A stretch of 64,000 nucleotides of DNA from Polaribacter huanghezhanensis (GCF_030444335.1 NZ_CP128595.1:1178001-1242000); one strand, 5' to 3'. Shown: positions 51,748 to 61,220, counted from the first letter of the stretch. The notes: a model not told the origin generated them from the sequence alone. Numbers and translations: made by a program.

Positions 51748-52812
51748 TTAAAACCATTTTTTTCTTTTAAAATAATATAACATTCCGATTGCAATAACCA
51801 CCATACTTCCTAACATAATAAAGTAGCTGTATTTGTAACGTAATTCAGGGATCACATCAAAATTAGTTCCGTAGATACCAGCAATAAAAGTAAGTGGAAT
51901 GAACACTACTGAAAATACGGTTAAAAACTTCATAATGTCGTTTAGCTTTGTGCTAACTGTTGTGTGATAAATATTTAGTTGATCGGATAAAATTTCTCTA
52001 TAACTATCAGAAATTTCTACTGCATGATTAATGTTGTTTTGTAATTCTTTAAAGTGAATGAAGTTTTTATGATTGATAAATTCAGAATCTATTTTTGTTA
52101 AATTGACAAGCATTTCTCTTGCAGGTAAAATATTTTTTCTTAAATAGTTTAATTCTTTTTTATGCTTGTTTATAGCGTCAATAATAGATTTTTCTGGGCT
52201 TTGAATTAATTGTTCTTCTAAGTTTTCAATTTTATCTCCAAGAACGCTTAAAATATAAATGTAATTATCAATTACAACATCTAAAAGTGCAAAAAGTAAA
52301 TAATCTGATCCAGAATTAATAATTCTTTTTTTCTGCTTACGAATGCGAATTCTTACTGGCTCAAAAACGTCTCCTTTTTTCTCTTGGAAAGAAATTAATA
52401 CAGATTTAGTAATAATCAAACTCAGGTTTTCAAAAGAAATTTCATGAGAGTTTTCATTTACTTGTAACATTTTTATGGATGTAAACAAACAATTGTCATA
52501 TTCCTGCACTTTAGGCCTAGAATTCGTATTCATTACTTCTGCAATAATGAAATCATCAAATTGAAAACCTTCTGCAATTTGTTTCATTATATGAGTTTCA
52601 TCAATTCCGTCTACATTAAACCAAGTAGTAGATTTTTTATCTTGATACGCTAAAGCCTCTTCTACAGAATTAATCGGAATTTCTTCTAAATTGTTTTTAT
52701 CATAATCGATAATTCTTAGAACGGTGTTTTCTGTTTTTTTTTCACCAATAAAAATAAAATCATCTGGTGATGCGCCAATTTCATTTTGATGTTTTTTAAT
52801 AAACCTAGCCAT
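51748..52812 (-). CDS. corA: CorA-family magnesium/cobalt transporter
   Basis: A 354-residue protein with a large cytoplasmic N-domain (residues 1-290) and two C-terminal helices. The pore signature after helix 1 reads AGIYGTNFDVIPEL: the canonical Gly-Met-Asn is Gly-Thr-Asn here. Basic end YYFKRKKWF as usual. Pentameric channel in other members. Monocistronic. The GTN change could alter ion selectivity. Confidence 0.9.
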   Translation of the reverse strand: MARFIKKHQNEIGASPDDFIFIGEKKTENTVLRIIDYDKNNLEEIPINSVEEALAYQDKKSTTWFNVDGIDETHIMKQIAEGFQFDDFIIAEVMNTNSRPKVQEYDNCLFTSIKMLQVNENSHEISFENLSLIITKSVLISFQEKKGDVFEPVRIRIRKQKKRIINSGSDYLLFALLDVVIDNYIYILSVLGDKIENLEEQLIQSPEKSIIDAINKHKKELNYLRKNILPAREMLVNLTKIDSEFINHKNFIHFKELQNNINHAVEISDSYREILSDQLNIYHTTVSTKLNDIMKFLTVFSVVFIPLTFIAGIYGTNFDVIPELRYKYSYFIMLGSMVVIAIGMLYYFKRKKWF

Positions 52813-52883
52813 AGAAAAATCAATTTAGTGCCAATTAGGACGTTTAATCAGTGAAAGATATATTTTTTTATTTAAAACAACAA

Positions 52884-53897
52884 CTAAGACTGTTGTTTTA
52901 ACTGCCACTTCCAAGCGGATTCTAGTGCCTCGTCGAGTGTTTTTTCTGTTTTCCAGTTCAATTCTTTGTTGGCAATTGTGGTGTCTGCAAAAGCAGCAGT
53001 AATATCGCCTTCACGTCTTCCAACAATTTTATAATTAAGCGATTTTCCAGAAATTTTTTCGAAAGATTTTATGACTTCTAAAACCGAACTTCCTTTTCCT
53101 GTTCCCACATTAAAAAATTCGAAATTTGCTTTATTTTTTTTGTTGATCAATCGCTGCAACGCTGCAATATGTGCTTTTGCTAAATCTACCACATGAATAT
53201 AATCACGAACGGCTGTGCCATCAATAGTATCATAATCATCACCAAAAACAGACAATTCTTTTCTGATACCTGTTGCGGTTTGTGTAATAAACGGAATTAA
53301 ATTTTGTGGAACACCTAAGGGCAATTCGCCAATTTTTATGCTTTCGTGTCCGCCAATCGGATTGAAATATCGCAAAGCAATAGCATTTAAATTGTAAGCT
53401 TTACAGCTTTCTTTGATGATTTCTTCTCCAATTTGTTTGGTGTTTCCGTACGGAGATTCTGCTGGTTTTGTAGGTGCATTTTCTGTAATTGGCAACTCAT
53501 CAGCTTGGCCATAAACGGTACAAGAAGAACTAAAAATAAAATTATCTAGCTTTCTATTTTTCATTTCTTGTAATAAATACACTAAAGAACCAATATTATT
53601 TTCGTAATAATCTAATGGTTTATGAACACTTTCTCCAACTGCTTTAAATGCTGCAAAATGAATAATTCCGTCAATTTTATTGTTTTCAAAAAAAGAAATT
53701 ACGTCATTTTTAATACGTAAATCGAGTTGATGAAACTCGGGTTTTATTCCTGTAATATCAGTAATGTTGTCTAGAACATTTATAGATGTATTTGATAAAT
53801 CATCAATAATTACAACATTGAATCCAGCATTTTGTAATTCTACAACGGTGTGAGAACCTATAAAACCTAAACCGCCAGTTATTAATATTTTTTTCAT
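52884..53897 (-). CDS. galE: UDP-glucose 4-epimerase
   Basis: Short-chain dehydrogenase-like epimerase, 337 residues from ATG 53897 (MKKILITGGLGFIGSHTV with GxxGxxG). Catalytic S/T-Y-K: FSSSCTVYGQ and SPYGNTKQIGEE; GTAVRDYIHVVDLA and KGSSVLEVI are GalE-specific. A longer frame to 53948 enters the repeat pair. Supplies UDP-galactose for surface glycans. Downstream of the DegT aminotransferase on the same strand. Confidence 0.92.
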   Translation of the reverse strand: MKKILITGGLGFIGSHTVVELQNAGFNVVIIDDLSNTSINVLDNITDITGIKPEFHQLDLRIKNDVISFFENNKIDGIIHFAAFKAVGESVHKPLDYYENNIGSLVYLLQEMKNRKLDNFIFSSSCTVYGQADELPITENAPTKPAESPYGNTKQIGEEIIKESCKAYNLNAIALRYFNPIGGHESIKIGELPLGVPQNLIPFITQTATGIRKELSVFGDDYDTIDGTAVRDYIHVVDLAKAHIAALQRLINKKNKANFEFFNVGTGKGSSVLEVIKSFEKISGKSLNYKIVGRREGDITAAFADTTIANKELNWKTEKTLDEALESAWKWQLKQQS

Positions 53898-53913
53898 AAA
53901 AATGTTTTTAATC

Positions 53914-53973
53914 TCTCGACTCCCCTCGAGGAGACAAACATAAATCATGTCAAGTCGAGCGGAGTCGAGACCT
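53914..53973. repeat. Dispersed hairpin repeat, inverted pair between galE and the DegT gene
   Basis: Left (minus strand): arm CCTC, core GAGGGGAGTCGA, arm GAGA. Right (+): arm AGTC, core GAGCGGAGTCGA, arm GACC. Each has one arm mismatch. The two copies are head to head, 53914-53930 and 53955-53970. Confidence 0.82.
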
Positions 53974-53978
53974 AAATA

Positions 53979-55106
53979 TTATCTAACAAAATCTAAAATA
54001 ATCTGAGTTATAAACTCTAATTGATCTTGTTCTAATTCGGTATGCATTGGTAATGAAATAACTGTTTGTATCAATTGATTTGTAACAGGAAAATCACTTT
54101 CATTATAACGTTCATCCGCATACGCTTTTTGTGCGTGTAATGAAACAGGATAATAAATTGCATTTGGAATGTTATTTTCTAATAAATGTTTGTGTAATTC
54201 GTCACGTTTTCCGTTGGTAATTTGCAATGTATATTGATGAAAAACATGTGTTGTAAAATCGCTAATTGTTGGAGTGATAATATTTTTATTGTTTGCAAAA
54301 GCATTCGAATAAAAGGTTGCAGCTTTTCTGCGAGCATTACAATAAGAATCTAACAAAGGTAATTTTGTTTTTAAAACGCCGGCTTGAATAGAATCTAAAC
54401 GAGAATTTACACCAACAACATCATGATAATAACGCGTGTACATTCCGTGATTTACAATTCCACGTAAAGTATGAGCCAATTCATCATCATTGGTGAAAAT
54501 TGCGCCGCCATCACCATAACAACCTAAGTTTTTTGAAGGGAAAAATGATGTCGTTCCAACGTTTCCAATAGTTCCGGCTTTCTTTTTTGTTCCGTTTGCA
54601 AACGTATAATCTGCACCAATTGCTTGTGCATTGTCTTCAATAACAAGCAAATTATGCTCTTTTGCAACTTCTAATATAGCTTCCATATTGGCACATTGAC
54701 CAAATAAATGAACAGGAACAATGGCTTTTGTTTTTGGTGTGATGGCTTTTTTCAAAGCATCAATATTTATATTATAAGTATTCGCTTCAACATCAACCAA
54801 AACAGGCGTTAACTTTAACAATGCAATCACTTCTACAGTTGCCGCAAACGTGAAATCTGCGGTAATCACTTCATCTCCTTGTTCTAAACCTAACCCCATC
54901 ATTGCAATTTGCAAAGCGTCAGTTCCGTTTGCACATGGAATTACATGTTTTACGTCTAAATATTTTTCTAAATCTGCTTGAAATTCATGGACTAAAGGAC
55001 CATTAATATAAGTTGAAGAATCTAATACTTCTTGTATTGAAGCATCAACTGTATCTTTAATTTTAGCATATTGACTTTGTAAGTCAACCATTTGAATTTT
55101 TTCCAT
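53979..55106 (-). CDS. DegT/DnrJ/EryC1/StrS-family sugar aminotransferase
   Basis: PLP enzyme, 375 residues, making amino-sugar nucleotides for surface polysaccharide. MVDLQSQYAKIKDTVD at the start, GTDALQIAMMGLG, EDNAQAIGA (Asp with PLP), the lysine in TSFFPSKNLGCYGDGGA and HGMYTRYYHDVVGVNSRLDSIQAG. Its 3-keto or 4-keto substrate is unknown. It has its own -7 box and lies before galE. Confidence 0.9.
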   Translation of the reverse strand: MEKIQMVDLQSQYAKIKDTVDASIQEVLDSSTYINGPLVHEFQADLEKYLDVKHVIPCANGTDALQIAMMGLGLEQGDEVITADFTFAATVEVIALLKLTPVLVDVEANTYNINIDALKKAITPKTKAIVPVHLFGQCANMEAILEVAKEHNLLVIEDNAQAIGADYTFANGTKKKAGTIGNVGTTSFFPSKNLGCYGDGGAIFTNDDELAHTLRGIVNHGMYTRYYHDVVGVNSRLDSIQAGVLKTKLPLLDSYCNARRKAATFYSNAFANNKNIITPTISDFTTHVFHQYTLQITNGKRDELHKHLLENNIPNAIYYPVSLHAQKAYADERYNESDFPVTNQLIQTVISLPMHTELEQDQLEFITQIILDFVR

Positions 55107-55129
55107 CTAATTTGTTTTACATCGAGTAA

Positions 55130-55137
55130 CAAAAGTA
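55130..55137 (-). promoter_or_regulatory. DegT gene -7 element
   Basis: Minus-strand TACTTTTG, 23 bp upstream of ATG 55106. Confidence 0.5.
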
Positions 55138-55186
55138 CAAAATTCTACTTGTTTAAAGGAGTTTCTTTTTTGATTGATTTTTCTAT

Positions 55187-55194
55187 TATCTTTG
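55187..55194 (+). promoter_or_regulatory. Penicillin acylase gene -7 element
   Basis: TATCTTTG, 21 bp upstream of ATG 55216, with a TTG at 55170-55172 that is a little close. Confidence 0.5.
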
Positions 55195-55215
55195 AGAAAA
55201 TTCTAATTCAATTTC

Positions 55216-57597
55216 ATGAAAATTTTCAAAAAATTCTTAAAAGTAGTTGCCGTATTCATCGTTTTAATTTTTGTTGGATTTTGGTTGTTTTCCAGAACGT
55301 TATATCCAACCTATAATGGAGAATTAGAGTTGGCAAATATTTCTGATGAAGTTACTGTCTATTATGATGAAGTTGGCGTGCCGCACATCAATGCGCAAAA
55401 TCAAAAAGATGCATATACTGCTTTGGGTTATGTACACGCGCAAGATAGATTGTGGCAAATGGAATTAATTAGAAGAATTGCCGCAGGAAGATTGGCAGAA
55501 ATTTTCGGAAAAGAATTGATAAAAACAGACAAGTTTTTCTCTGGATTAGGAATTGAAGAAGCATCTGCAAAAACGATAAAAAACTTAGATAAAAATTCTG
55601 AAGCCTACAAATTAACGATGGCGTATTTAGACGGAATCAATCAATTTATGGAAAATGGACCAACGCCTATTGAGTTTTATTTAGTTGGAGTTGATAAAGA
55701 AAAATACACCATAAAAGATGTGTATAATGTGTTTGGTTATATGGCTTTTAGTTTTGCTGCTGCTTACAAAACAGATCCAATGTTAACTGAAGTAAAAGAA
55801 AAATTAGGTGCAGCGTATTTTAACGAAATCAGTTTGTCTAATGTTAAAAATACGGTGTTAATTCACAATGAGAAAAATCCTATTTTAACGGCAAGTGTTG
55901 CTGCTGCAATGCAAGAGTTAAATAAAAATTTACCCTTATCGCCATTTATTGGAAGTAATTCTTGGGTTTTAGGTCCAGAAAAAACAAAGTATGGACGTGT
56001 AATTTTTGCAAACGATCCACATATTGGATATTCACAACCATCCGTTTGGTATCAATCTCATATAAAAACTCCAGATTACGAAATGTATGGATTTAATTTA
56101 GCGCTTTCTCCATTTTCATTAATTGGTCATAATAGAGAATATGCATACGGAATGACGATGTTTGAGAATGATGATGTCGATTTTTATTTTGAAAAAAACA
56201 ACCCAGATAATCCGAATGAATATCTAACAGACAACGGTTGTAAAACCTATGATGTTATAGAAAAAAGAATCAAAGTAAAAGACCAAAAAGATGCTGTGTA
56301 TCAAATAAAAGTAAGTCAGCATGGCCCAATTGTAAATGATTTAATGGAGCAAATTGACGATAAAAGACCAATAGCAATGCAATGGATTTACACCAAATTA
56401 AACAATGAATTGTTAGAAGTTGGTTACGATATTTCGCATTCAAATTCCTTAGCAGAATTTAAAAAAGGTGCTGCACGTTTGCACGCTCCGGGATTAAATA
56501 TGATGTACGGTGATGCTAAAAATAATATTGCATGGTTTGCTTCCGGAAAACTGTATAAATACCGAGAGGGAATCAATACAAAAACCGTTTTAGACGGTGC
56601 TTCTGGAAAAGATGAAATCTTAGAGTATTATGATTTTGAGGAAAATCCGCAAGCAATAAACCCGAGTTGGAATTATGTGTATTCTGCAAATAATGAACCA
56701 GATTCTATAAAAGGAGGTTTGTATCCAGGGTATTATTTGCCAGAGGATAGAGCGAAAAGAATAGTGAGTTTATTGAAAGATAAAAACGATTTCACAAAAG
56801 AAGATGTTGCCAAAATGCTATATGATGTTACTTCTGCAACAGTAGCATCAAATATTACAACTTTAGCAACTGGAATTGATAAAGAGAACTTATCGCCAAG
56901 CGAAAAATTAAGTTTAGATTATTTAAAAAAATGGAATGGTTTTTACGGAAAAAAAGAAATTGCTCCAACCATTTACAACCGATTTATTTATGAAGTTTTA
57001 GTAGCAACATATCAAGATGAAATGGGTAAAAGCTTCAAACAATTTATAAATACACCTTATCAAGATAAAGCATTTGTAGAGCAAATTGCGAGAGAAGAAT
57101 CTGTTTGGTGGGATAATATTAAAACTGTAAATAAAAAAGAAACAAGAACAGATATTATTACCAGTTCATATAAAAAAGCCATTGCGTTTTTAGGAAATCA
57201 ATTGGGAGAAAATGTGCAAGATTGGACTTGGGATCGTGTTATTTCTGTTGAATATCCGCACGCATTAGGAAAAGTTGCTGCATTGCGTAGCTATTTTAAT
57301 GTTGGGCCTTTTAAAACGAGAGGAGGAAACGAGGTAATTAACAATCAGATTTTTAATTTAGATAGCACAGGCGTTTATAAAATTACTGCCGGACCTTCTA
57401 CGCGTAGAATTGTCGATTTTTCTGATGTTGAAAATAGTTTAGGGATTTTACCAACCGGACAATCTGGAAATGTGTTTAGTGATCATTATAAAGACCAAGC
57501 ACAAAAATATGTTGATGGCGAATTTGTAAAAATGAAACTGAATCAAAAAGAGATTGAAGCTTCTGAAAATGTGTTGATTTTTAAAGTGAAGAAATAA
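55216..57597 (+). CDS. Penicillin acylase-family Ntn hydrolase
   Basis: A 793-residue precursor with an N-terminal membrane anchor (residues 6-27). Alpha-subunit start VTVYYDEVGVPHINAQ and GYVHAQDRLWQME are family-typical. The presumed autocatalytic cleavage site precedes the Ser of GSNSWVLGPEKT (near residue 250), which becomes the N-terminal nucleophile; FANDPHIGYSQPSVWYQ follows. Hydrolyses amide bonds, perhaps acyl-homoserine lactones or other acyl amides; substrate unknown. Periplasmic. Confidence 0.9.
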   Translation: MKIFKKFLKVVAVFIVLIFVGFWLFSRTLYPTYNGELELANISDEVTVYYDEVGVPHINAQNQKDAYTALGYVHAQDRLWQMELIRRIAAGRLAEIFGKELIKTDKFFSGLGIEEASAKTIKNLDKNSEAYKLTMAYLDGINQFMENGPTPIEFYLVGVDKEKYTIKDVYNVFGYMAFSFAAAYKTDPMLTEVKEKLGAAYFNEISLSNVKNTVLIHNEKNPILTASVAAAMQELNKNLPLSPFIGSNSWVLGPEKTKYGRVIFANDPHIGYSQPSVWYQSHIKTPDYEMYGFNLALSPFSLIGHNREYAYGMTMFENDDVDFYFEKNNPDNPNEYLTDNGCKTYDVIEKRIKVKDQKDAVYQIKVSQHGPIVNDLMEQIDDKRPIAMQWIYTKLNNELLEVGYDISHSNSLAEFKKGAARLHAPGLNMMYGDAKNNIAWFASGKLYKYREGINTKTVLDGASGKDEILEYYDFEENPQAINPSWNYVYSANNEPDSIKGGLYPGYYLPEDRAKRIVSLLKDKNDFTKEDVAKMLYDVTSATVASNITTLATGIDKENLSPSEKLSLDYLKKWNGFYGKKEIAPTIYNRFIYEVLVATYQDEMGKSFKQFINTPYQDKAFVEQIAREESVWWDNIKTVNKKETRTDIITSSYKKAIAFLGNQLGENVQDWTWDRVISVEYPHALGKVAALRSYFNVGPFKTRGGNEVINNQIFNLDSTGVYKITAGPSTRRIVDFSDVENSLGILPTGQSGNVFSDHYKDQAQKYVDGEFVKMKLNQKEIEASENVLIFKVKK

Positions 57598-57629
57598 ATT
57601 TTTACTAACTTTATGAAAATTAAAATGAA

Positions 57630-58034
57630 ATGAAAAAAACACTGTTTATATTTTTATTGTTTAATGCTTTTCTTCTGAATGCACAATCAGCAAAAAATTA
57701 TCATGTTAAATCGCAAAACTTAAATGTAAGAGAAAAACCAAACAGTAAATCTCCAATAGTTATTAAGTTAAAGAGATATGATAATTTTAAAATAATTGAA
57801 GAGAAAAATTCACTAGGTTGGGTTAAGATAACTTATAAAAGTTATACAGGATATGTTCATTCAAGATATATTAAAAAAGGGAAAGTAAATATTTCTTACT
57901 ATTCTGTTAGAACGGGGGCTAAATGTAGAGATGGATCTAGTAGTAGTGCAACAGGTAGAGGAGCATGTTCACATCATGGAGGTGTTTCTTATTGGATTAC
58001 ATCAAAAAGAAAATCAGTTAGTGTAGAGAATTAA
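57630..58034 (+). CDS. Secreted SH3b plus DUF3761 protein
   Basis: A 134-residue exported protein (signal residues 1-18, FLLNAQ). Bacterial SH3 domain at residues 24-80 (NLNVREKPNSKSPIV, GWVKITYKSYTGYVHSRYI), then a DUF3761-like Cys module: YSVRTGAKCRDGSSSSATG, RGACSHHGGVSYW. Probably binds cell-wall material. Its end overlaps the convergent nitroreductase by 4 bp. Confidence 0.8.
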   Translation: MKKTLFIFLLFNAFLLNAQSAKNYHVKSQNLNVREKPNSKSPIVIKLKRYDNFKIIEEKNSLGWVKITYKSYTGYVHSRYIKKGKVNISYYSVRTGAKCRDGSSSSATGRGACSHHGGVSYWITSKRKSVSVEN

Positions 58035-58768
58035 ACCTCCTTATAAACTTCTTCAAACGGAATTCTAAAACGTTCTCCATACACACCTTTTTCGGTTCTA
58101 ATTCCGCAAGAAACAATCATGTTTATTTCTGCGCCAAAAGGCAAACCCAATACACGTTTTACGCGCCAAGTATCTGAACCTTCCATTGGGCAGGTATCAT
58201 AATCAATTGCCGCCATACTTGTCATAAAATTTTGGGCTGCCAATCCAGCAGATTTGTGTGCAACAATGCGCATATCTTTTTGCCGAACTTCTCTGTAAAT
58301 CGGTCTAAAAAGCCCTATAATTAAAATCATCAAATATTTAAACCAACCTAAAATTCCGAAGAAATCTACGTATGCAAACGGAATGATTTTTCCGTAATAA
58401 TTTCGAGCTACTTTTTCTCTACTACGTTGTTCAGACTTCGGATTGTTTTCGCCAAAAACAGCATCCATAAATTTTAAATTTGCTTTTGCACGTTGTTTCC
58501 ATAAATCTTTTCTGACTACAAAAACAACTAATTGTTGTGCGGTTGTTGCTGCATTTTGATTGAAACAAAAGGGCGCAATTTTGGCAATCATATCTTTTGA
58601 AGTGATGTGATAAAACTCCCACAATTGCATATTGCTACTATTTGGAGCAAGTGTTGCTTGCTCAATACATTTTTTTACGAGAGAAGTATCTAGAGGTTTT
58701 TCTGCGTCAAATATTCTTACAGAACGCCTGTATTGTATTGCTTCTGAAACTGTTTTTTCGTTGGTCAT
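58031..58768 (-). CDS. Nitroreductase-family flavoprotein
   Basis: A 245-residue FMN oxidoreductase. FMN-binding YRRSVRIFDAEKPLD with APNSSNMQLWEFY, then AAQNFMTSMAAIDYDTCPMEG and a C-terminal VSCGIRTEKGVYGERFR. The insertion with hydrophobic residues near 135-155 is larger than in NfsB. Substrate unknown. It starts 3 bp after the aldehyde dehydrogenase stops, so it is in that transcript. Confidence 0.85.
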   Translation of the reverse strand: MTNEKTVSEAIQYRRSVRIFDAEKPLDTSLVKKCIEQATLAPNSSNMQLWEFYHITSKDMIAKIAPFCFNQNAATTAQQLVVFVVRKDLWKQRAKANLKFMDAVFGENNPKSEQRSREKVARNYYGKIIPFAYVDFFGILGWFKYLMILIIGLFRPIYREVRQKDMRIVAHKSAGLAAQNFMTSMAAIDYDTCPMEGSDTWRVKRVLGLPFGAEINMIVSCGIRTEKGVYGERFRIPFEEVYKEV

Positions 58769-58771
58769 ATT

Positions 58772-60148
58772 TTATGAAAATAATTTCATGAAGGTTTTTA
58801 ATGTCTTTAATTTTCCTTTATAAGGAGCATACCTCATCGGAAGATCGAGCCAATTGTAACGTTTTGTTACTCCTTTTTTGTGTGAAAACAACTCAAATGT
58901 TTGCTTTCCGTGGTAACTTCCAATTCCGCTTTCGCCAACGCCACCAAAAGGTAAATTGTGATTTGCAAAATGTACCGTTGTGTCGTTAATGGTTCCACCA
59001 CCAAAAGAATACTTGGCAATCATTTTATTTGCAAATTTTTTATTTCCAGAAAATACATAAAGTGCTAAAGGTTTTTCGTAGTTGCCGATTATTTTTTCTA
59101 AATCTTCTTCGGTTTGATAAGAAATCACAGGAGAAATTGGTCCAAAAATTTCACCTTTCATTACTTCGCTATCCAAACTCGGTTCATCAATTAAAGTAGG
59201 GGCAATATAATTGTCTTCTCGGTTTGTTTTTCCACCAACTAAAAAGGTTTCATTTTCTAACATCGCTGCTAATCTATCAAAATTACGTTGATTTACAATT
59301 CGTGGATAATCGTTAGAGTTCTCTGGATTTTCTCCATAAGCGGTGGTGACTTCTTTCTGATAATATTCAATAAATTTATCTTTTACAGAAGTATGAATTA
59401 ACAAATAATCTGGAGCAATACAGGTTTGTCCGCCATTGATTAATTTTCCCCAAACAATTCTTTTTGCCGCTAATTTAATATTGGCAGTTTCATCAATAAT
59501 ACATGGATTTTTTCCGCCTAATTCTAACGTAACTGGAGTTAAAAATTGCGCGGCAGCTTTTGCTACAATTTTACCAACTTGTACACTTCCTGTAAAGAAA
59601 ATATAATCCCAACGTTGATTTAGTAATTCTGTTGATGTTTCAACACCGCCTTCAACAACGCTTACCAAGTTTTTGTCGAAAACCGACTCGACAATTTCTT
59701 TGGTAATTTTACTGGTGTTTGGCGTTAATTCTGATGGTTTTACAACCACAGTATTTCCTGCAGCAATTGCGCCAATAAGTGGAACTAATGCGAGTTGATA
59801 TGGATAATTCCAAGGAGCAATTATTAAAACAGTTCCAAAAGGTTCTTTGTAAATTTTACTAGAAGACGGAAAGTTTAAAAATGCAGGCATCACGCTTTGT
59901 GGTTTTGCCCAAGTATTGATGTTTTTAATTGTTCTTTTGAGTTCAGAAATTACAATGGAAGTTTCTGTCATTACACTTTCGTATTCCGATTTTTTAAAAT
60001 CTAAATACAGCGCATTTACAATGTCTTTTTCTCTTTTAGTAACTTCTGAAAGCAAACTTTTTAAAAGTTTTTTTCTGTTGGAAATGTCTTTGGTTTGTTG
60101 CGAAGAAAAATATGTTTTTTGCTCTTGTACTATTTGCGGAATATTCAT
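58772..60148 (-). CDS. NAD(P)-dependent aldehyde dehydrogenase, class 3-like
   Basis: A 458-residue enzyme from ATG 60148 (MNIPQIVQEQ). Catalytic Glu in TLELGGKNP and Cys in NGGQTCIAPDYLL; NAD-binding IAPWNYPYQLALVPLIGA; FTGSVQVGK. Relatives oxidise medium and long-chain fatty aldehydes, consistent with the alkane monooxygenase 5 bp upstream. The C-terminus is slightly hydrophobic and basic, as in membrane-attached forms. Confidence 0.88.
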   Translation of the reverse strand: MNIPQIVQEQKTYFSSQQTKDISNRKKLLKSLLSEVTKREKDIVNALYLDFKKSEYESVMTETSIVISELKRTIKNINTWAKPQSVMPAFLNFPSSSKIYKEPFGTVLIIAPWNYPYQLALVPLIGAIAAGNTVVVKPSELTPNTSKITKEIVESVFDKNLVSVVEGGVETSTELLNQRWDYIFFTGSVQVGKIVAKAAAQFLTPVTLELGGKNPCIIDETANIKLAAKRIVWGKLINGGQTCIAPDYLLIHTSVKDKFIEYYQKEVTTAYGENPENSNDYPRIVNQRNFDRLAAMLENETFLVGGKTNREDNYIAPTLIDEPSLDSEVMKGEIFGPISPVISYQTEEDLEKIIGNYEKPLALYVFSGNKKFANKMIAKYSFGGGTINDTTVHFANHNLPFGGVGESGIGSYHGKQTFELFSHKKGVTKRYNWLDLPMRYAPYKGKLKTLKTFMKLFS

Positions 60149-60153
60149 AAACC

Positions 60154-61185
60154 CTATTGTTCTTTTAGTTTTGTATGCATTACTGAAAACCATAAAGGAG
60201 GTACTAATGCTAAGATGACCATCCCTGGATAACCTGTTGGCATTTGCGGACTTTCTGGTAGCGATTTTAAAATTTGATAGTGTTTACTTCCGTTGTAATG
60301 ATGATCTGAATGACGCGATAAATTAAACAACATTAATTTACCAATGACATGATCTGAGTTCCAAGAATGTGTTCTTTTTACTTTTTCGTACCTGCCACTT
60401 TCAGATTGTTTTCGTAATAGTCCGTAATGTTCGATGTAGTTTACACTTTCTAATAATAAAATTCCAATTATTGATGCAATTACAAAGCAAATCAGCACAA
60501 ATGTTCCGAAGAAATAAAAGATGGATGAAAGTAAAATGATGTTTAATAAAGTATAGATGACCATTCTGTTTTGGTAATGAAACCAGCTTCTGCCAGAAAG
60601 TTTTAAGCGTTTGTTTTCTAATTGCCAAGCTTGTTTGTAGCTCGTAAAATGAGAGCGAATCCAAAAGCTATAAATAATTTCGCTTTTTCTTGCAGTAGCC
60701 GCATCTTTTGGAGTGGCAACGTTAAAATGATGGCCCGCATTATGATACGGTAAAAAATGAGTGTTTATAGAACTTAATAATAAAATTTCTCCTAAAAACT
60801 GGTCAAATCTGTTGTTTCTGTGACCTAATTCATGTCCCACATTTATGCCAAGTGTTCCAGACATTAATCCCATTCCAAAGAGTCTTCCAATCAATTCAAA
60901 AGTGGTTAAATGAGGTTCTTGGATTGCGTAAAAAAACAAATACAAAAAGTACAATTGCACAGGAACTGTTAAATATAAAATATAAGTGTACATTTTATTT
61001 TCTTTTTCAATTTGCTCTTGTTCTTTGTTAAAATTTTCTGGTGTTGGTTTAAATAAAAACTCTAAAATAGGAACAATTCCGAAGAATAAAAATAAAGGTA
61101 AAAAAGTATACCAACCATTCATATTGAATGAAAAGTAAACGCTAATTGGTAGAGAAAAAACGGTAAGAAATTTTAGGCTTTTCAT
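60154..61185 (-). CDS. alkB: Membrane alkane 1-monooxygenase
   Basis: Di-iron terminal hydroxylase of alkanes or fatty acyl chains, 343 residues. Histidine boxes HELGHR, HNAGHHFNV and LSRHSDHHY, plus the AlkB-specific NYIEHYGLLR. Six or so membrane helices. No rubredoxin or rubredoxin reductase gene adjoins it, so electrons must come from elsewhere. It starts a string alkB - aldehyde dehydrogenase - nitroreductase. Confidence 0.9.
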   Translation of the reverse strand: MKSLKFLTVFSLPISVYFSFNMNGWYTFLPLFLFFGIVPILEFLFKPTPENFNKEQEQIEKENKMYTYILYLTVPVQLYFLYLFFYAIQEPHLTTFELIGRLFGMGLMSGTLGINVGHELGHRNNRFDQFLGEILLLSSINTHFLPYHNAGHHFNVATPKDAATARKSEIIYSFWIRSHFTSYKQAWQLENKRLKLSGRSWFHYQNRMVIYTLLNIILLSSIFYFFGTFVLICFVIASIIGILLLESVNYIEHYGLLRKQSESGRYEKVKRTHSWNSDHVIGKLMLFNLSRHSDHHYNGSKHYQILKSLPESPQMPTGYPGMVILALVPPLWFSVMHTKLKEQ

Positions 61186-61212
61186 TTAAAAATGGATTTC
61201 AGCCTAAAGATA

Positions 61213-61220
61213 CAAAATTA
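61213..61220 (-). promoter_or_regulatory. alkB -7 element
   Basis: Minus-strand TAATTTTG, 27 bp before the alkB ATG and overlapping the rluA-type stop codon. Confidence 0.42.
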
